Shown here: positions 1 to 8,377 of the stretch, piece by piece
Numbering within the stretch: the first letter of the stretch is position 1
How the letters are laid out: the number at the start of each line of letters is the position of its first letter
From: Alphaproteobacteria bacterium
GTDB lineage: Bacteria > Pseudomonadota > Alphaproteobacteria > UBA8366
Reading direction: 5' to 3'
Assembly: GCA_009377445.1 (NCBI GenBank)
Contig: WHUA01000007.1
Span: 1 to 64,000 of the forward strand
Length of the DNA stretch: 64,000 nt
The notes under the pieces: model-generated
What the model saw: the letters and a program-made list of their open reading frames with translations, nothing else
The model's database searches: none
Told to the model about the DNA's origin: nothing
Position numbers and translations under genes: made by a program

Positions 1-124
1 CCTGCGGAAGGCCGACGAGCGCTCCGTCGAAGCAACCTGGCGCCGCATCGGCTCCTTGCTCGACCACTTCACACCGGCCGAATGCGCAAACTACCTCATG
101 AACGCCGGATATGCGTCAATCTGA
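1..124 (+). CDS. IS630-family transposase, C-terminal end only (partial at window edge)
   Basis: Only the last 40 codons are in the window, read from base 2 to the TGA at 122-124. The tail contains FTPAECANYLMNAGY and ends in ASI, which resembles the end of IS630-type (DDE, Tc1/mariner-like) transposases, where a short helix ending in N-AGY-A lies at the C-terminus. The catalytic triad lies outside the window, so completeness cannot be judged. I see no obvious terminal inverted repeat in the bases just downstream. The family call rests on the tail alone. Confidence 0.6.
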   Translation, partial: LRKADERSVEATWRRIGSLLDHFTPAECANYLMNAGYASI

Positions 125-302
125 ATGGATCATGCTCTAAAGGCCAAGGGACGATCGACCTTACTGGCTGACGAGCTTGTAGACATCTTCGAGCGCACGC
201 TCCGCCAACGGCGCGAATACCTCGATTACCTTTTGCGGAAGTAGCTGCTGCTGTGGGAACATTGGCTCTTCTTCTTGCGTTTGCGAAACGGGAGGGCTGC
301 CG

Positions 303-629
303 ATGGACGACGAAATTAGGGCGGCACGCGAGAAGGTCAGGAAATCAGAGCGCAATGTTGAGACGCAACGCTGGCGCGTGAATGCCCTAGAGGGTAACGA
401 GTCGGCCAAGTGGCTGGCCGAGCAACTTCTAACTGGATCAGAGCAAACGTTGCGCCGCCACCAGGAGCACTTGGACGAGCTGCTTGACGCCGAGAGTGAA
501 AGCGGCGATCAAGAGGACGAACAGCTAACTCGTGAGCACACCGAACAGCGCCGCGGCTCCCTCCCCAAAAGCGCTGACGGCGACCAGGCCGGCCCCGAGG
601 CCACGGAATCGACCAGACGCGATCGATAA
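303..629 (+). CDS. Small hypothetical charged coiled-coil protein
   Basis: Unrecognised 108-residue protein. A good ribosome binding site (GGGAGGG, about 290-296) sits six bases before the ATG at 303, which supports this frame over the overlapping antisense frame. Residues 1-65 are rich in E, K, R, Q and L and predicted helical, probably a coiled coil. Residues 66-108 are hydrophilic and disordered (D, E, G, P, S, T). There is no signal peptide, membrane segment or cysteine. It lies between a transposase remnant and a long gap, so it may be accessory. No function can be assigned. Confidence 0.5.
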   Translation: MDDEIRAAREKVRKSERNVETQRWRVNALEGNESAKWLAEQLLTGSEQTLRRHQEHLDELLDAESESGDQEDEQLTREHTEQRRGSLPKSADGDQAGPEATESTRRDR

Positions 630-1233
630 TAGGTCGGTCTCCGTCTCGCGAGTGGTCGTTTGGATGACATAACCTACCTCTGCCAGCCCTTAAACTGTCG
701 GGTGTTTAGAATCTGCCAGAAAGCTTAAATGGTAGCTAAGCGTTGTTGCGTAGAAGTAGGTCTACGTCGAAAACCCGTCAGAAATTCGCTAGATTCTCGG
801 ATTTCGGGCGCGGTATCGGTCGTGGGCCCAAAAACCAGTTGTGCGCCCGTGATTCAACGTATGAATTTTGGAGACATCGGAGCCGCGAAGAGCAAGTAAA
901 GCCAGTTGCGCGCCCCGCACCAACCTTAGACAGCTCGTATCAGGTTGAAATCGGTACGTTCTTGAACAAATCCTGCCCCCGCAACCAATCTCTAAACATT
1001 CATAATAACTTATCCACAGACACAAAGCCTCCCACAAGGGAGGCTTTCTCATATCCGCATAGTGTCCGGCATTACCTGTGCAAAAAAAAAGCATCCAATC
1101 TTAGGAATATTGGCCATTGCCTTGGGCGTGGATCTGGTTCGGGAAGGTTCTAATTGTGCAGGCGTCGGAACTTTCACGAAATGGCCGCGTTTCTTATAAG
1201 GAAATGCCGTATAGATTTTATCGGGAGCAATCC
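630..1233. other. Long intergenic stretch, no supported gene
   Basis: Six hundred bases of lower GC than the surroundings. A frame at 743-1153 stays open but has unlikely composition and no ribosome binding site. The stretch contains one perfect DnaA-box-like TTATCCACA at 1010-1018, an isolated perfect hairpin at 1024-1047 (listed separately) and an A9 run near 1082-1090. The promoter of the downstream VPLPA-CTERM gene is probably in the last 100 bases, but I cannot define it. Confidence 0.4.
1024..1047. terminator. Perfect 10-bp stem-loop, probable intrinsic terminator
   Basis: AAAGCCTCCC pairs with GGGAGGCTTT across an ACAA tetraloop. The A and T ends make it a plausible bidirectional intrinsic terminator. 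No annotated gene ends close by on either strand: the nearest upstream stop is at 629 on the + strand. It may therefore close an unrecognised short transcript or be left from the mobile-element insertion at the left edge. Confidence 0.5.
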
Positions 1234-1827
1234 ATGCGCCTCATTGGTACCATCTTGATCACCTTGCTCGGTATCACGGCCCTTGCTGCAGGCAACAGCG
1301 CTCATGCGTTGGTCGTCAATGCCCAGCTCGACCAGGTGAACAATGGCAACGTCATCGCCGACCCGGCCCAGATCATCGATGTTTCCGCGAACGACAGCCT
1401 CGGGGTGCCCTGGCGTGTAACCGTCGGCGGCGGCCTGAACTTCGAGCAATTCTTCTTCAATTACGACCAGCCCCTGCAAGCCGCAGACGTGATGTTGACC
1501 GGCTCCAGCGCCGGCCAGTGGAGCGCGGACACCAACGGCGGCACGGCCTCGAACTTCGGGCAGTTCAGCTTCACATGGGATGGCCCGGTGCCCGCGGGGT
1601 TGGCGGAACTTACCTTTGATATCCTCGCTGCCGGCAACTTCATCGCCAACGGCAACGAAGCCACCTTCGCCGCGAAGATCGCGAGCCAGGCGGGCGGTAA
1701 TGCCGGGGGCTTCGTCTCCACCGAAGGCGTGTCGGCCGTGCCGATTCCGGGCGCGGTGTGGTTGCTGATCTCGGCATTGGGCATGCTGATGGGCCTCACG
1801 CGGCGGCGGCCGGCCGCGGCGCGCTGA
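1234..1827 (+). CDS. VPLPA-CTERM-type secreted protein
   Basis: Predicted 198-residue exported protein. The start at 1234 has a GGGAG site just upstream and gives an N-terminal signal peptide (MRLIGTILITLLGITALAA, then cleavage near NSAHA). The frame is open further upstream, but those residues look non-coding. The body is a beta-rich, Gly/Asn-rich domain. The C-terminus has VPIPGAVWLLISALG followed by LTRRRPAAAR, that is, the VPxPA motif, a transmembrane helix and an Arg cluster that mark exosortase-sorted proteins of the VPLPA-CTERM class in alphaproteobacteria. It is paralogous to the protein at 21730-22308. No exosortase is encoded in this window. Confidence 0.85.
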   Translation: MRLIGTILITLLGITALAAGNSAHALVVNAQLDQVNNGNVIADPAQIIDVSANDSLGVPWRVTVGGGLNFEQFFFNYDQPLQAADVMLTGSSAGQWSADTNGGTASNFGQFSFTWDGPVPAGLAELTFDILAAGNFIANGNEATFAAKIASQAGGNAGGFVSTEGVSAVPIPGAVWLLISALGMLMGLTRRRPAAAR

Positions 1828-1866
1828 CGCGGCTTTGTCGCGACAGCTTGGCGCACCGCTTTCGGC

Positions 1867-3258
1867 TTACGCCGATGCCGGGGCCTTCAACGCCGGGCGC
1901 GCCTCAACCCGCAGCGGGTACTGTCGAACGCGCCATGCTGCGGCAAGGATGACGGCGAAGGTGAGTAGAAGCGCCGCGGTATCGGCTGAAGTAATCAGCA
2001 GGGACCGAAGCGATTCACCGGCTTCTCTGCCGATGACGAACGGGTACGGTAGCCCGCAGACGATAAGGACAAGAGCCGTCGCGAGCCACCATAGCCACCG
2101 CGACGCCAGGGGCCGGACCGCCCCAAGGACGGCGACCGCAGCGATCCACATCAGGGGAAAGTAGTAAAGCCAACCCAAAGGGGAGGCCAGGAGCATCAGC
2201 GGGATGCCACCCGCGACGGTCATGTCCAGCCTCGTTGTCGGATCCTCCATCCGCCGGACCTGGAACACGAGCGCGGCGTAGGAAACGAGACCGCAGGCGA
2301 TCGCGATCGGTTTGGCCAGCCAGGGATAGTGGAACCACCCCGGCACCTCGCCGCCGCCCAGCAATACCGAAAGGGGCGCCATCAGCGAAGCGTTCCAGCC
2401 GGAGGCGTACCAGTTCACCTCCTGCAATGCCGACCAATACCTGAGATAGGAATCGGGCCCGGCGATCACCGCGCCAAGCAGTGATAGCGCCGCGAAAATA
2501 CCGACATACCACCGCAGCAGCCGCCACCGCCCAAGCCAGGGCAGGATCAGGAGAAAGACGCCGGTAAACGGCTTCAGGGCGAGTGCAATGGCAAAGAACG
2601 TTCCCGCCAGCCGGTCGTTCTTGCGCCGTGCGGCGAGCCACGCGCCGCACAAGACGAGCAGCAGCAGCTGGCTCAGTTGTCCGAGCGCGGCGCTCGCCCA
2701 GGTCGGAAAGTAGACCAGCATGAGGACCGCAAGGAGGCCCGATATCATCCAGCGATGGAAATCGGACAGTCCATGCGACATGGCGAGCTGCCTGCCGAGA
2801 AGCCAGGCCGCCGCCATGACGAAGCCGATCGACAGCATCGTCCAGGCCGTCATGCCGATGGAGACGCCGCCCAAGGCGAAAGGCCAGAAGATGACCGCGA
2901 CGACCGGCATGTTCAGGTTCGGGTGAATATGCTGGCGGCTGGGCTTTACGCCCTCCGGAAGAGGGCCGAAGTGATCGACCGGAACCGCACGGTAGATATC
3001 GCCCCCCTCTTTGAGCGATTGGGCGGAGACGTAGAACTTGGCGAAATCCAGCAGCCCCGGGCTCTCGAGCCTCTCTTCGGCCATTTTCGCATAGCCGAAG
3101 AGGATCGCACCCAAGAGCCAGGCAATACCTGCAAGAATGAGGACCCGTCTCAGTCTCAAACGACCGCTCCGTCGCCATTGTTCGACTGACTCTAGCCGCA
3201 GCGATTTAGTGTCCCTATCCACCTTTCGGCGGTGCGGAGACGCCTTCCGGCTAACCAC
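1867..3258 (-). CDS. GT87-family (DUF2029) membrane glycosyltransferase
   Basis: A 463-residue multi-pass membrane protein. After a basic N-terminus and a first helix (about 39-56) comes DFAKFYVSAQSL with GGDIYRA, then HPNLNMPVVAVIFWPFALG. This matches the first periplasmic loop of GT-C fold enzymes of family GT87, which use polyprenyl-phosphate sugars as donors and include mycobacterial mannosyl- and arabinosyltransferases. About ten hydrophobic helices follow. The GTG at 3258 is the first start that includes the whole N-terminal helix; a later start is possible. It is divergent from the PAP2 gene with an 89-bp gap, suggesting linked roles in lipid-linked glycans. The acceptor is unknown. 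Confidence 0.75.
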   Translation of the reverse strand: MVSRKASPHRRKVDRDTKSLRLESVEQWRRSGRLRLRRVLILAGIAWLLGAILFGYAKMAEERLESPGLLDFAKFYVSAQSLKEGGDIYRAVPVDHFGPLPEGVKPSRQHIHPNLNMPVVAVIFWPFALGGVSIGMTAWTMLSIGFVMAAAWLLGRQLAMSHGLSDFHRWMISGLLAVLMLVYFPTWASAALGQLSQLLLLVLCGAWLAARRKNDRLAGTFFAIALALKPFTGVFLLILPWLGRWRLLRWYVGIFAALSLLGAVIAGPDSYLRYWSALQEVNWYASGWNASLMAPLSVLLGGGEVPGWFHYPWLAKPIAIACGLVSYAALVFQVRRMEDPTTRLDMTVAGGIPLMLLASPLGWLYYFPLMWIAAVAVLGAVRPLASRWLWWLATALVLIVCGLPYPFVIGREAGESLRSLLITSADTAALLLTFAVILAAAWRVRQYPLRVEARPALKAPASA

Positions 3259-3347
3259 GAATGGCCGGCTTGATGGCGGTCACGCCATCCAGTTTCCTAG
3301 CCTTGCCGAGGTCCGTTCGCGTACCCACCCGGAATAGGTGCACCGGA

Positions 3348-4307
3348 ATGTTCAAGAAACGAATGGCGTTTCTGATCCTGGCGGTGACGGCGGCCTTCGT
3401 CGTCGTCGACGTCCTGTGGCTGCCCCATTCCCGAATGAGCGTCGACATCGCCAATTTCATCGACTTGGCGCAGATCGCGGGGTTGTTTCTGCTGACCTAT
3501 GCCATCGGCAAAGGCATCTATTTCCGGGTAAACAACGATCCATCCCGCATGGGCCGGTCCGTTGCCCACGCAGCGGAGAGCCTCATGATCCTCGTCAGGT
3601 CCGCGGCGCTTTTTATTTCGCTTGGCTTCGTGGGGGCCGTCTTCATGTATCTCGCATCCGGCGCCGGCTACGCTCTGATGGATGCCAGCCTTGCGCGCGC
3701 CGATGCCGCGCTGGGCTTCGATTGGCTGGCGTTTCTCGCCGCCGCTAACGCGAGCCCGGGGCTGAGTGCCGTTCTGATTGTGGCCTACCACAGCGTAGGA
3801 CCGCAGATACCCTTGCTATTCATCATTCTTGCGTTCCTGCGCCGCGAAGACCGCTTGCTGGAGTTCGTGGGGCTAATGGCCATTGCGTCGCTGCTTACGG
3901 CCGTTGGCATGGCCTTCGTCCCCGCGGCAGGCGCCTACGCTCATTTCAACCCGCCGCCGGAGCTGTTCGAGAACTTCACCCGCCAGGCCGGGATGTGGCA
4001 TCACGCCGAGCTGATGAAGCTGCGTTCCGGCGAACCCTTCGTGTATCTGGCGGACCATTCGAAGGGGCTGGTGACATTTCCGTCGTTTCACACCGTCCTC
4101 GGCATCATCATCACCTACGCGCTCAGGGGGTACCGCTGGCTTTTCGTGCCGGCTGCGATCGTCAATTCGCTGATGATCCTTGCAACGCTGCCGGAGGGCG
4201 GCCACCACCTGGTCGATGTGCTGGCGGGATTCTTGATCGCGCTGTTTGGCCTCACCCTGGTTCGCTCTCTCGAACGCAATACCATTCGGGAACGAGAAGC
4301 TTCATAG
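3348..4307 (+). CDS. PAP2-superfamily membrane phosphatase (inositolphosphotransferase-like)
   Basis: A 319-residue protein with about six or seven membrane helices. The second half has the PAP2 signature: GLVTFPSFHTVLG (motif with the catalytic His) and LPEGGHHLVDVLAG (second His and metal-site Asp region). The layout, with a long N-terminal membrane part before these motifs, resembles the Aur1/Ipt1-like branch of PAP2 proteins that dephosphorylate or transfer lipid phosphates. The ATG at 3348 has AGGTG about seven bases upstream; the frame is open to 3261, so a longer form cannot be excluded. It is divergent from the GT87 gene and followed by a strong hairpin at 4354-4388. Confidence 0.75.
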   Translation: MFKKRMAFLILAVTAAFVVVDVLWLPHSRMSVDIANFIDLAQIAGLFLLTYAIGKGIYFRVNNDPSRMGRSVAHAAESLMILVRSAALFISLGFVGAVFMYLASGAGYALMDASLARADAALGFDWLAFLAAANASPGLSAVLIVAYHSVGPQIPLLFIILAFLRREDRLLEFVGLMAIASLLTAVGMAFVPAAGAYAHFNPPPELFENFTRQAGMWHHAELMKLRSGEPFVYLADHSKGLVTFPSFHTVLGIIITYALRGYRWLFVPAAIVNSLMILATLPEGGHHLVDVLAGFLIALFGLTLVRSLERNTIREREAS

Positions 4308-4720
4308 TCGGCTCCGCCTGCGCACCCGGCGAACAGGTCGCGCCAAGGGAAGGGGCCCGTCGACCCGGTGTCCGGGAATCGACGGGCCGAAGTCTTTGCC
4401 CGGGCGGTCGAAGTCCCGGACGAATTCGCTCGGGGCTGTTGTTCCCAAGCCGCGAGCCGCCATCCGAGGCTGGTCCACGACAGCGGTTTCGCCGGGGCAT
4501 GTTAGCAAGCGCCGGCGGCGCCCCGCGTCTCGGCCGATGCTCAAGAGTCTCTATCCGCGGGATTTCGGGGCGCGGCAATGCCCCGCCCTGCAAGGTGCCA
4601 GCGGCGAGGAAGAGCTCGGATGCTGCCGCCATGCGTAGGTTTTGCCGCCGCAGCGCTGCGGCATTTCTGGGCTGCCATTGCGCACGTCTAACCCCGTAAC
4701 GGTTCGGTTGCGGTTACGAC
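4308..4720. other. Intergenic stretch between convergent genes
   Basis: The PAP2 gene (+) and the HTH gene (-) converge here. Apart from the hairpin at 4354-4388 I see no supported gene. Several frames stay open because of high GC, but none has a plausible start or protein-like composition. Confidence 0.4.
4354..4388 (+). terminator. Long hairpin after the PAP2 gene
   Basis: GGCCCGTCGA (4354-4363) pairs with TCGACGGGCC (4379-4388), and the loop side is extended by CCCGG/CCGGG around TGT with a two-base bulge, giving a near-continuous 15-bp stem. It lies 47 bases past the PAP2 stop. There is no clear T-run, so it may act as a 3'-end stabiliser or Rho-assisted terminator rather than a classical intrinsic one. 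Confidence 0.45.
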
Positions 4721-6103
4721 CTAATCGGGAGCGCCGAGATAGCTCGCGATACGCTGCATGATCGCCTTCGTGACGGGAACCTTCTGGTTCTCGATCTTCG
4801 AGAGATAGGCGTTCGAGATGTTGAGCTTCTTCGCGAGCTGCGACTGCGTCATGCTGGAGGCGATGCGCTGCTTGCGGATCGAGGTCCCGGTCCCGAACGG
4901 GCTCTCGGCGGACGCCCCGTTCGGACGCCTGACCTTCCGCCGGCCGTACTGCCGATTCGACTTCGGCGGATCCTCCTCGTCGGGGCGAAGGGTCGCATCC
5001 TTGCGGTAGATGCGGATCTTCGATCCGAGCCACTGCTCGACCCATCCCTTGTTCCGATCGAGGTCGCCCGGCCCGACCGCCGAAAGCCAGGTCACTTTGC
5101 CGAAGACGCCGGCCTCCTGCAGCCGCATGAGCGCTTCGTCGAAGCGGTCGCGCGTGCGCCCGGCCCAGTGGCTGTCGCGCGCCTCCATGATCGGCAGCTC
5201 GCCGATCGCCTCCAGCAGATGGTCGACGCGGCGCTCGACATAGCCGCGCGATTTCAGCGCCTCGAGCAGCACCGTGGTGCTGATGCCGACCTTCTTCGCG
5301 AGGTTGGCGGCGCCGCGATTGGCCCGGTGATCGAATTCCATGAGGTTCTGCGGCACCTCGCCGAGCCACACCTTGGCCTGGGCGTTGAGCCACCAGCGGC
5401 CCCAGTGGCCGATGCGGACGGTCCAGGTGGCGTCGAGCAGCTTTTCGCGGTTGTTCAGGACGACGGCGATCTCGTCGCCGTCCATCAGGTCGATGATCTT
5501 GTCGCCGACGACCGAGACGCCCTTATGATTCCAGCTCTTGATCGCCGGATCCCAGCTCGGGAATTGCAGGACGTCGAAGCGCAGGCGGCCGAGCAGCTCG
5601 AGCTCCTGCTTGATGCGCCGGCGCAGGTCGGACCGTTCCCAGCCCCATCGCTTCACGCCCTTGTACTTGAGCACCGCGTTGGTGGAAATCAGCACCGGCG
5701 TCGTGAGCGGATAGAACGACCTGTTGCCCGAGCCGCGCTCGCAGATCTGCGCGAGGACGGAGAGGAGCGTGTCCGCGGTCAGCGGATTGAACGCTTCGAT
5801 GAGCGCGATCTGCTTCGCGACGAGGGCGCCGCGATTGGCCGCGTTTTCCTTGCCCACGTCGAAGTAGATGGCGATCTCGCCGCCGCGGCGGCCGATATGG
5901 CGGTATTTGATGATGCCGTCCTGGTCGATCTCCCATCCGTTGATGAGCGCCCGAGCCTTGGGGCCGCCCTTGAAGATGGCGGTGAAGGCGGCGGCGATGA
6001 GGGGATTGTTCGGAATCTGGGCGACACCGCCGACGAACGCGTTCGGAACGTACCGCGTCGTCTGGCTGAACTCGAAGTCGGTGTCGGAAACACCTACTTG
6101 CAT
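4721..6103 (-). CDS. Uncharacterised protein with C-terminal Cro/CI-type HTH
   Basis: A 460-residue protein of unknown role. Residues about 408-457 are an XRE-type helix-turn-helix (MTQSQLAKKLNISNAYLSKI). Residues about 135-320 look like tandem winged-helix segments; they contain RRRIKQELELLGRL, then at about 225-240 the aromatic core WTVRIGHWGRWWL. Such an architecture recalls plasmid or prophage replication initiators, but I cannot match it to a named Rep family. The neighbouring gene at 6354-7214 shares the W-x-V-R-x-G-x-W-x-x-W core and following helices. A basic linker (about 365-400) precedes the HTH. The ATG at 6103 is the only good start. Confidence 0.65.
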   Translation of the reverse strand: MQVGVSDTDFEFSQTTRYVPNAFVGGVAQIPNNPLIAAAFTAIFKGGPKARALINGWEIDQDGIIKYRHIGRRGGEIAIYFDVGKENAANRGALVAKQIALIEAFNPLTADTLLSVLAQICERGSGNRSFYPLTTPVLISTNAVLKYKGVKRWGWERSDLRRRIKQELELLGRLRFDVLQFPSWDPAIKSWNHKGVSVVGDKIIDLMDGDEIAVVLNNREKLLDATWTVRIGHWGRWWLNAQAKVWLGEVPQNLMEFDHRANRGAANLAKKVGISTTVLLEALKSRGYVERRVDHLLEAIGELPIMEARDSHWAGRTRDRFDEALMRLQEAGVFGKVTWLSAVGPGDLDRNKGWVEQWLGSKIRIYRKDATLRPDEEDPPKSNRQYGRRKVRRPNGASAESPFGTGTSIRKQRIASSMTQSQLAKKLNISNAYLSKIENQKVPVTKAIMQRIASYLGAPD

Positions 6104-6353
6104 CCACCTGCTCCCCTAGCGGAGTTCGTCTCCGCATTCCGGCTGAATGCCTTCGTTCGATAACGCTCCACCCGTAGTCGACCATTCTTTTTCGAAAGCA
6201 TTGACAACAAAACCGAAATTGAGAGGTAGGGCCCGAAGACTATTGGAGATACTAATTCCGATTGCGGCTATCCCGACGATCATGGGCTTAGCTGCGGGCG
6301 CAAACGGGGCTGGCCGTTCGGGGTATCCGGGCCGTTGCGTTCATGGAGCGGCC

Positions 6354-7214
6354 TCAGCCGGCGGCGCCGATGGCGACCACGCTCTCGTAAAGAAGGGCGT
6401 AATTGTCGTTGTGAGCGGCCGGGGCGTTTGCCGCATCGCCGCCGGCCCGCAACAGGCGGATGGCGCAGAGCCCTTCGGCGGCGAGCGCCTTGGCCGCCGC
6501 TTCGAACGTCTCCAGGATCCGGGCGAGCTGCGCCTCGTGCTTGCGGTTGCGCATATCGAGCACCGAGACGCTGCTCACCTCCGCCAGGATGCTGAGGAGC
6601 GGAACCCTCGTTTCCGTCGCGCGCTCTTCGGCGCGAAGGACGAAATGGACGTACTCGCCGAGCTTGACCGCCATGCGGAAACTTTCGAGCTCCTCGAGGG
6701 AGAGGGCCGCCCGGGCGATCTTTCCCATCAGGGACCGCGCTTCCGCGGTCATGAACCAGTTGGCCCATTGACCCAGCCGGACGGCCCACTGCGGCGCCTC
6801 GTAGCGCCCGTCCGCGTCCTGCATCGCGTAGAGCTCGATGATGTCGAAGACGTCGAAGGTGAGGGACCGGTCCGAGACGAGCGACCGGCGGCCCAGGCTT
6901 TCGTGGGATACCCGCAATTTCAGCGCGCCGAGGTCGCGCAGGATCTGGACGAAGACGTTCGCGGTATAGCCGGTCTTCGCGATCGCATAACCGACGCAGG
7001 GATATTTGTAGAAGCTGTCGCAATCGACGTCAGCAGACGCCAGCATCAGGTGCTCGCCGCCCAGCCCTGCGGATTGCTCCGCCAGCTCCGCGAACAGCGC
7101 GCGTGCCGCCACGGCGACGGTGGGGTGCTGGGAATCGAATACGTCGGAGAGAGCCCGGACGACGATCAACGAGCTTTCTGCAGTCGCCTCGAATGGCGTA
7201 TCGCTGGCCGGCAT
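6354..7214 (-). CDS. Uncharacterised protein related to the adjacent HTH protein
   Basis: A 286-residue protein with no recognised domain. Around residues 141-155 it carries QWAVRLGQWANWF, aligned by eye with WTVRIGHWGRWW of the neighbour encoded at 4721-6103. Later both have an R-V-x-x-L-L segment and a helix ending in a short hydrophobic strand (AAKALAAEGLCAIRLL here, LMRLQEAGVFGKVTWL there). It lacks the C-terminal Cro/CI HTH. It lies upstream of the 460-residue gene on the same strand with a 250-bp gap, so the pair may be a tandem duplication or an operon with an internal promoter. No signal peptide or membrane segment is seen. Confidence 0.6.
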   Translation of the reverse strand: MPASDTPFEATAESSLIVVRALSDVFDSQHPTVAVAARALFAELAEQSAGLGGEHLMLASADVDCDSFYKYPCVGYAIAKTGYTANVFVQILRDLGALKLRVSHESLGRRSLVSDRSLTFDVFDIIELYAMQDADGRYEAPQWAVRLGQWANWFMTAEARSLMGKIARAALSLEELESFRMAVKLGEYVHFVLRAEERATETRVPLLSILAEVSSVSVLDMRNRKHEAQLARILETFEAAAKALAAEGLCAIRLLRAGGDAANAPAAHNDNYALLYESVVAIGAAG

Positions 7215-8040
7215 CGACCTGCCCCTGTAACCACGGTCCGCTTTTGTAGGTTTATGGCTGGACCTTCGACCCTTCTAACGCACGCTTGCTCAATCCTACG
7301 GAGAAACGGCGCTTCCGGTATCTTCTCATCCGTATTAAGGCAACAGCGCCACACCCCAGCCTTTCCGCGGGTCCGGCGCGTACCGACCCGACGCATTCTG
7401 CCACTTAACGTAGGTGTTGTTGAGCCGGCGCGGCGGTGCGGCGGGCGTAACTAGTGGATGAGGCGGTCATATTATGCAAGTAAAAACGATTCGCAGGTAT
7501 GGCGCCTGAGCCGATTGCCGGCATCGAAACTCGAACCGTCTTGTGGGAATGCCGGCCCATGCATGGATGCCGCGGACAAGCCGCGGCATGACGGTAAATA
7601 TATAAATCTAAAACATAAATCGTCACTCCGCGGCTTGTCCGCGGAGTCCATGCGCAGGGTTTGTCCGCACAGGGCGGACTCGGCGGCGGGCGCGCGAAGG
7701 CGTCGCGAGCCCTGTACTTTCGTGCGAGAGGGGTCGTACTCCCAGGCGAAGCCGGAATAAACGGCGCACGCCCAATGGGCTAAACCGGCGGGGGATTGAA
7801 CGGGTGCGGCTCGCCCTATCCTCCGCCACGGGCCGGTCGCGCCTCCGCTAAGCGGCAGGATATTTCACGCCGCCATCGCCTAATCGCCTGTTCCCGCTGG
7901 TTTTCCGGCGCTGCGATTCTCCGCGGACACTGGACACCGTAGCGCTTGCATTGCCGGGGTTGCGAAAGGGCGGCTGTTACAGTTTTCGCGTGTCAGCGTG
8001 CTGGCGCACGTTTCAGCTCAATCTCTCTAGGAGGCCATCA
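7215..8040. other. Divergent intergenic region upstream of the Tad locus
   Basis: More than 800 bases between divergent genes. It holds the inverted repeat pair at 7563-7650 and presumably the flp promoter in its right third. I looked for a sigma-54 type element before flp: TGGACA near 7930 is followed by TTGCA at the wrong spacing, so I do not call one. No supported coding region is present. Confidence 0.4.
7563..7650. repeat. Pair of inverted palindromic dispersed repeats (family A)
   Basis: Two 30-base units face each other across a 27-base AT-rich spacer. At 7563-7593 the unit reads in minus orientation, with arms ATGCCGCGG and CCGCGGCAT. At 7621-7650 the plus-oriented unit begins CGTCACTCCGCGGCTTG and ends GCGGAGTCCA. 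The same design (CGTCA, palindromic arm, CTTG-type loop, arm, TCCA) recurs at 31774-31845 and 62587-62616. Such units are common between genes in alphaproteobacteria; their role is not established. Confidence 0.75.
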
Positions 8041-8247
8041 ATGAAGTACCTCATGAACAGGGCATCGATCGAGATGTTCCTGCTGCGGCAGAAGGCTCGC
8101 GACCTGCTCGCGAACAAGAGCGGCGTGACCATGATCGAGTATTCGATCCTGCTCGGAATCATTACCGCCCTGGTCATTGCTACGATCCTATTGATCAGCG
8201 GCAAAGTCCAAACGGCTTGGACCTCGATCAATAACGTATGGACCTAA
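8041..8247 (+). CDS. flp: Flp/Fap-type pilin (major Tad pilus subunit)
   Basis: A 68-residue prepilin, the structural subunit of the Tad pilus. A strong AGGAGG (8028-8033) fixes the start at 8041. The prepilin processing site is NKSG-VTMIEYS: cleavage after Gly leaves Glu at +5 and Tyr at +6, as Flp pilins require, followed by a hydrophobic helix (ILLGIITALVIATILLI). The leader (about 33 residues) is longer than average for Flp. First gene of the cluster; its processing enzyme CpaA is the last gene, at 20772-21314. The 130-bp gap before cpaB is consistent with a separately abundant pilin transcript. Confidence 0.93.
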   Translation: MKYLMNRASIEMFLLRQKARDLLANKSGVTMIEYSILLGIITALVIATILLISGKVQTAWTSINNVWT

Positions 8248-8377
8248 CAGGCCCGGAGGGAGCGTGCGCACGCGCATTGCGGCGCGTTGCGCCGCCTCCT
8301 TTGAGCCGATCCCGCCGCACTCGGCTGACTGACGCAGCCATGGCCGGGCGCAGATCCTCATAGAGAGGCCGGAAGCG

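Noticed and set aside
1010..1018. Perfect DnaA box TTATCCACA in an AT-rich gap
   Set aside because: A single 9-mer without neighbouring boxes, iterons or origin-linked genes; expected by chance at this frequency. The window also contains a dif site at its other end, so an origin here is unlikely.
743..1153. Open frame of 136 codons on the + strand
   Set aside because: No ribosome binding site, unlikely amino-acid composition, crosses a terminator-like hairpin.
7925..7960. Sigma-54 promoter before flp
   Set aside because: TGGACA and TTGCA are present, but their spacing is not compatible with the -24/-12 consensus.
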